DNA of 64,000 nucleotides, from contig JAFRTM010000019.1 in the NCBI GenBank assembly GCA_017439185.1, forward strand, positions 41,456-105,455, given 5' to 3'. The position numbers were made by a program, and so were the translations under genes. Shown piece after piece: positions 62,315-64,000 of this stretch. The notes beneath the pieces were generated by a model. That model made no database searches, was not told the origin of the DNA, and saw only the letters and a list, made by a program, of their open reading frames with translations. How positions within the stretch are numbered: the first letter of the stretch is position 1; every line of letters starts with the position of its first letter. The stretch comes from Bacteroidales bacterium (GTDB lineage Bacteria; Bacteroidota; Bacteroidia; Bacteroidales; P3).

Positions 62315-62935
62315 TCAGTCCTCCCTACGGATGCAGAAGCCGTCTTTATCGGTGAATACTCTGTAAAAGTCGGGGCTTATCAGCACACTGTCTTCGTCCA
62401 CCTTGTTGCGCATCACTATGCCGTAGCCGAATTCCGTCACCCTCTGGTCTATCAACTTGCCCGACACTATGGTCACCAGCTCCGCCGACCAGCCGTCGGC
62501 CTCGTTGACCACGTCTTCCACCGTCCACACGGTGAACTTCTTCCCGTCGCCGATGACGTGGGCTTCGCGGCCGGTCCCGTTTGCCATCGTCTGCCATTCG
62601 GTGTATGTGGCAAAGTTGCGGTCGTTCTGCTCCTGTATCCTCCAGTTCAGGTCATGGAAGTCTTCCCACTCGTAACCGTCCGACGCATACACCAGCTCCA
62701 TCGGCTTCACGGTGTATATGCCCTCGATCTTGGCGGGATAGCCGCCCTCGTTGATGTCCATCCACTGGCGCAGGCTGTCCTGCATCTCCGCCGGCAGCAC
62801 CTCGTAGGGTATCGTGCTGTTCCTCACCGGCAGCAGTATGCTCTCGTCTCCCTCCTTCAGGCACCCGCACATCGTCAGTACCGCCACCGCCGCCGCCGCC
62901 ACAACAACAACCATCCTATGTATCTTTTTTGCCAT
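62315..62935 (-). CDS. Lipoprotein of unknown function
   Basis: The 206-residue protein has an N-terminal membrane segment ending in a lipobox (TMCGC, Cys25). The mature part has no recognised domain; it contains DINEGGYPAKIEGIYTV, where a conserved-looking aromatic run (MELVYASDGYEWEDFHDLNW) follows. It begins the tightly spaced leftward run lipoprotein - barrel - small T9SS - repeat protein, which suggests one surface complex (inference). Confidence 0.75.
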   Translation of the reverse strand: MAKKIHRMVVVVAAAAVAVLTMCGCLKEGDESILLPVRNSTIPYEVLPAEMQDSLRQWMDINEGGYPAKIEGIYTVKPMELVYASDGYEWEDFHDLNWRIQEQNDRNFATYTEWQTMANGTGREAHVIGDGKKFTVWTVEDVVNEADGWSAELVTIVSGKLIDQRVTEFGYGIVMRNKVDEDSVLISPDFYRVFTDKDGFCIRRED

Positions 62936-63072
62936 ATCTTTCTGTCCGTAATAAAATTATCAAATTATATAACGCAACATTGTAAAATATATTGTATCGT
63001 TTTTCTAAAATAATCATAAATCTCAAAACTCCAGCCCGTTACCTTGCCTGGCAGGGGAGGGGAGAAAGGGCA

Positions 63073-63101
63073 AGCCGGCCTGCCTCCGTCGGCTGCCGGC
63101 T
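63073..63101 (-). terminator. Possible terminator after the 187-residue gene
   Basis: AGCCGGC (63073-63079) pairs with GCCGGCT (63095-63101); only a weak T-rich stretch (CCCTTTCT) follows on the minus strand. The gap 62936-63154 holds no gene. Confidence 0.4.
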
Positions 63102-63154
63102 CCCCCTATGTTGGTTTTTCCTTTGCAAGTCCGCCCTCGCGTGCCATTTGGTCA

Positions 63155-63718
63155 TTATTCCATCTTCTCGCTCCGCTTCTGCTTGTTATATTTCACCGAG
63201 TTGAACCGGTAGCCCCCTTCCAGGTACAACCCGTGATCGACACCGGCTCCCCATACTATCATCGGCTGATAGCCTATCTGTAGCGTAAGTTGTTTGTAGT
63301 CAAGTCCGGCTCCGACCTTGCTATACGAAATGCCGTCAACCCATGTCCCCACCTGCAGCGTTACAAACGGGGTCACCTTTCTCTGTTGCGTTAGATACAC
63401 ATCTCCCCTCACCGACACCGTCGGAACGAACCCTCCAAACACCCACGGATACTCCTCGTCGCATCCGCACTTGGTGAAATCCCCGACCATAAACATCCCA
63501 CCGGCATTAATGCCGATGTATGCCCGCTCTTTGATCCTCACCCCGAGCGATAACTCTAGATAAGGACTGGCCATAAACGTCGGCTGGTAGTACACACCTG
63601 CCGTCCCTATCCCCTGAAACCGCACCGCCTTCGGACTTATAGTATTGTCGCCCTGCGCATGAGCCGCCACACCCAATCCCATAATCATTGCCAAGATAAA
63701 CACATACTTTTTCTTCAT
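63155..63718 (-). CDS. Outer-membrane beta-barrel protein
   Basis: The 187-residue protein has a signal peptide (about 1-22, VAAHAQ) and strand patterns of a small barrel: GIGTAGVYYQPTFMASPYLELSLGV, KERAYIGINAGGMFMVGDF, PTVSVRGDVYLTQQ and TPFVTLQVGTWVDG. A Cys pair (CGCDEE) lies in a loop. The C-terminus extends past the last strand (GLYLEGGYRFNSVKY) by a charged tail. Function is unknown. The next gene upstream, cut by the window end, also looks like a barrel. Confidence 0.75.
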   Translation of the reverse strand: MKKKYVFILAMIMGLGVAAHAQGDNTISPKAVRFQGIGTAGVYYQPTFMASPYLELSLGVRIKERAYIGINAGGMFMVGDFTKCGCDEEYPWVFGGFVPTVSVRGDVYLTQQRKVTPFVTLQVGTWVDGISYSKVGAGLDYKQLTLQIGYQPMIVWGAGVDHGLYLEGGYRFNSVKYNKQKRSEKME

Positions 63719-63724
63719 ATTTGC

Positions 63725-63815
63725 CTCCTTCTCTCCATTTATATCATTTCTATAGATTCTATGAAATCTATCGATTTTATAAATTCTATTAATTTTATTG
63801 ATTCTATATTGTCAG
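63725..63815. repeat. TTCTAT/ATTCTATT low-complexity spacer
   Basis: Degenerate repeats ATTTCTATAGATTCTATGAA, ATCTATCGATTTTATAAATT and CTATTAATTTTATTGATTCT follow one another. It resembles the AT-rich spacer near 43.7 kb (both share TTTTATAAATTCTATT). No gene is present. Confidence 0.45.
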
Positions 63816-63841
63816 TGTCCTCATTCCATCCTTTCGCCGGA

Positions 63842-64000
63842 TTAGAATCTAAACGACACTCCACATTTCATCAATGAGTTGCCTCCCACCAGATATTCCA
63901 AACTTGGGGCATTGTATCTGAAATGACCCCAATCATATTCGGCGAATAGTCCGAAGCATTTGGCCGGGTACCATGTCGCAGAGACCCCTATGCCGTATTC
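63842..64000 (-). CDS. C-terminal end of an outer-membrane barrel protein (cut by window)
   Basis: The 52 visible codons translate as EYGIGVSATWYPAKCFGLFA, EYDWGHFRYNAPSLEYLVGG and NSLMKCGVSFRF, then TAA at 63844-63842. The closing strand GVSFRF with terminal Phe is the classical outer-membrane barrel signal, and the alternating strands fit an OmpA/PorT-like barrel. The N-terminus lies beyond the window. It is separated from the 187-residue gene by a low-complexity spacer. Confidence 0.75.
   Translation of the reverse strand, partial: EYGIGVSATWYPAKCFGLFAEYDWGHFRYNAPSLEYLVGGNSLMKCGVSFRF

Overview
The window comes from a member of the Bacteroidota, most likely order Bacteroidales. Three things point there. 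Several genes are preceded by the Bacteroidota promoter pair TTTG-N19/20-TAnnTTTG, usually read as TAtcTTTG. Four secreted proteins end in type IX secretion (T9SS) sorting domains with YPNP motifs. Families largely confined to this phylum are present: a DUF6266 protein, DUF3467 next to rpoC, AAA/DUF4143 ATPases, and collagen/tail-fibre-like surface proteins with a YQA/FQALVRD N-terminus. No rRNA, CRISPR array, insertion sequence, integrase or prophage was seen.

Layout. 0.2-7.9 kb: a rightward housekeeping run for the envelope (cytidine deaminase; a PpiD/SurA-like periplasmic chaperone; a degenerate LytM/M23 protein; dxr; the RseP-type site-2 protease; an LptF/LptG permease). 8.0-16.5 kb: two leftward paralogous giant secreted proteins with a shared N-terminal domain, alternating fibronectin-III and MAM-like jelly-roll modules and a T9SS tail. 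17.0-18.4 kb: pyrF and a small membrane protein. 18.6-32.6 kb: the translation/transcription cluster tRNA-Thr(TGT), tRNA-Tyr(GTA), tRNA-Gly(TCC), tRNA-Thr(GGT), tuf, tRNA-Trp, secE, nusG, rplKAJL, rpoBC, then a DUF3467 gene. 32.6-35.2 kb: a leftward phosphopantetheinyl transferase, a membrane-domain/Sua5 fusion and what looks like a frameshifted DUF1963 gene.

35.3-41.2 kb: a leftward CzcCBA/Cus-type metal efflux operon headed by a small His-rich protein. 41.4-44.8 kb: accessory genes (AAA ATPase with 33-bp promoter repeats, a two-gene small secreted/membrane operon, DUF6266). 44.9-54.8 kb: a C69 dipeptidase, a lipoprotein, then a rightward run miaB - PASTA protein - T9SS protein - rluD - PNGase F-like glycosidase - FMN-binding protein. 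54.9-58.2 kb: trpS, a rod-like structured RNA candidate (6S-like) with a good -7 box, a coiled-coil tail-anchored protein and an ECF sigma factor. 58.5-64.0 kb: a leftward surface-protein locus (repeat-rich 846-residue protein, small T9SS protein, outer-membrane barrels, lipoprotein) running off the window end.

How the parts fit. The centre is core expression machinery, with isoacceptor order matching the classical thrU-tyrU-glyT-thrT-tufB arrangement. The flanks are envelope biogenesis and secreted surface proteins, including a probable N-glycan-releasing enzyme, consistent with a host-associated or protein/glycan-degrading lifestyle (inference). Plus-strand composition appears to move from G-rich on the left to C-rich on the right, changing across rpoC at roughly 28-33 kb.
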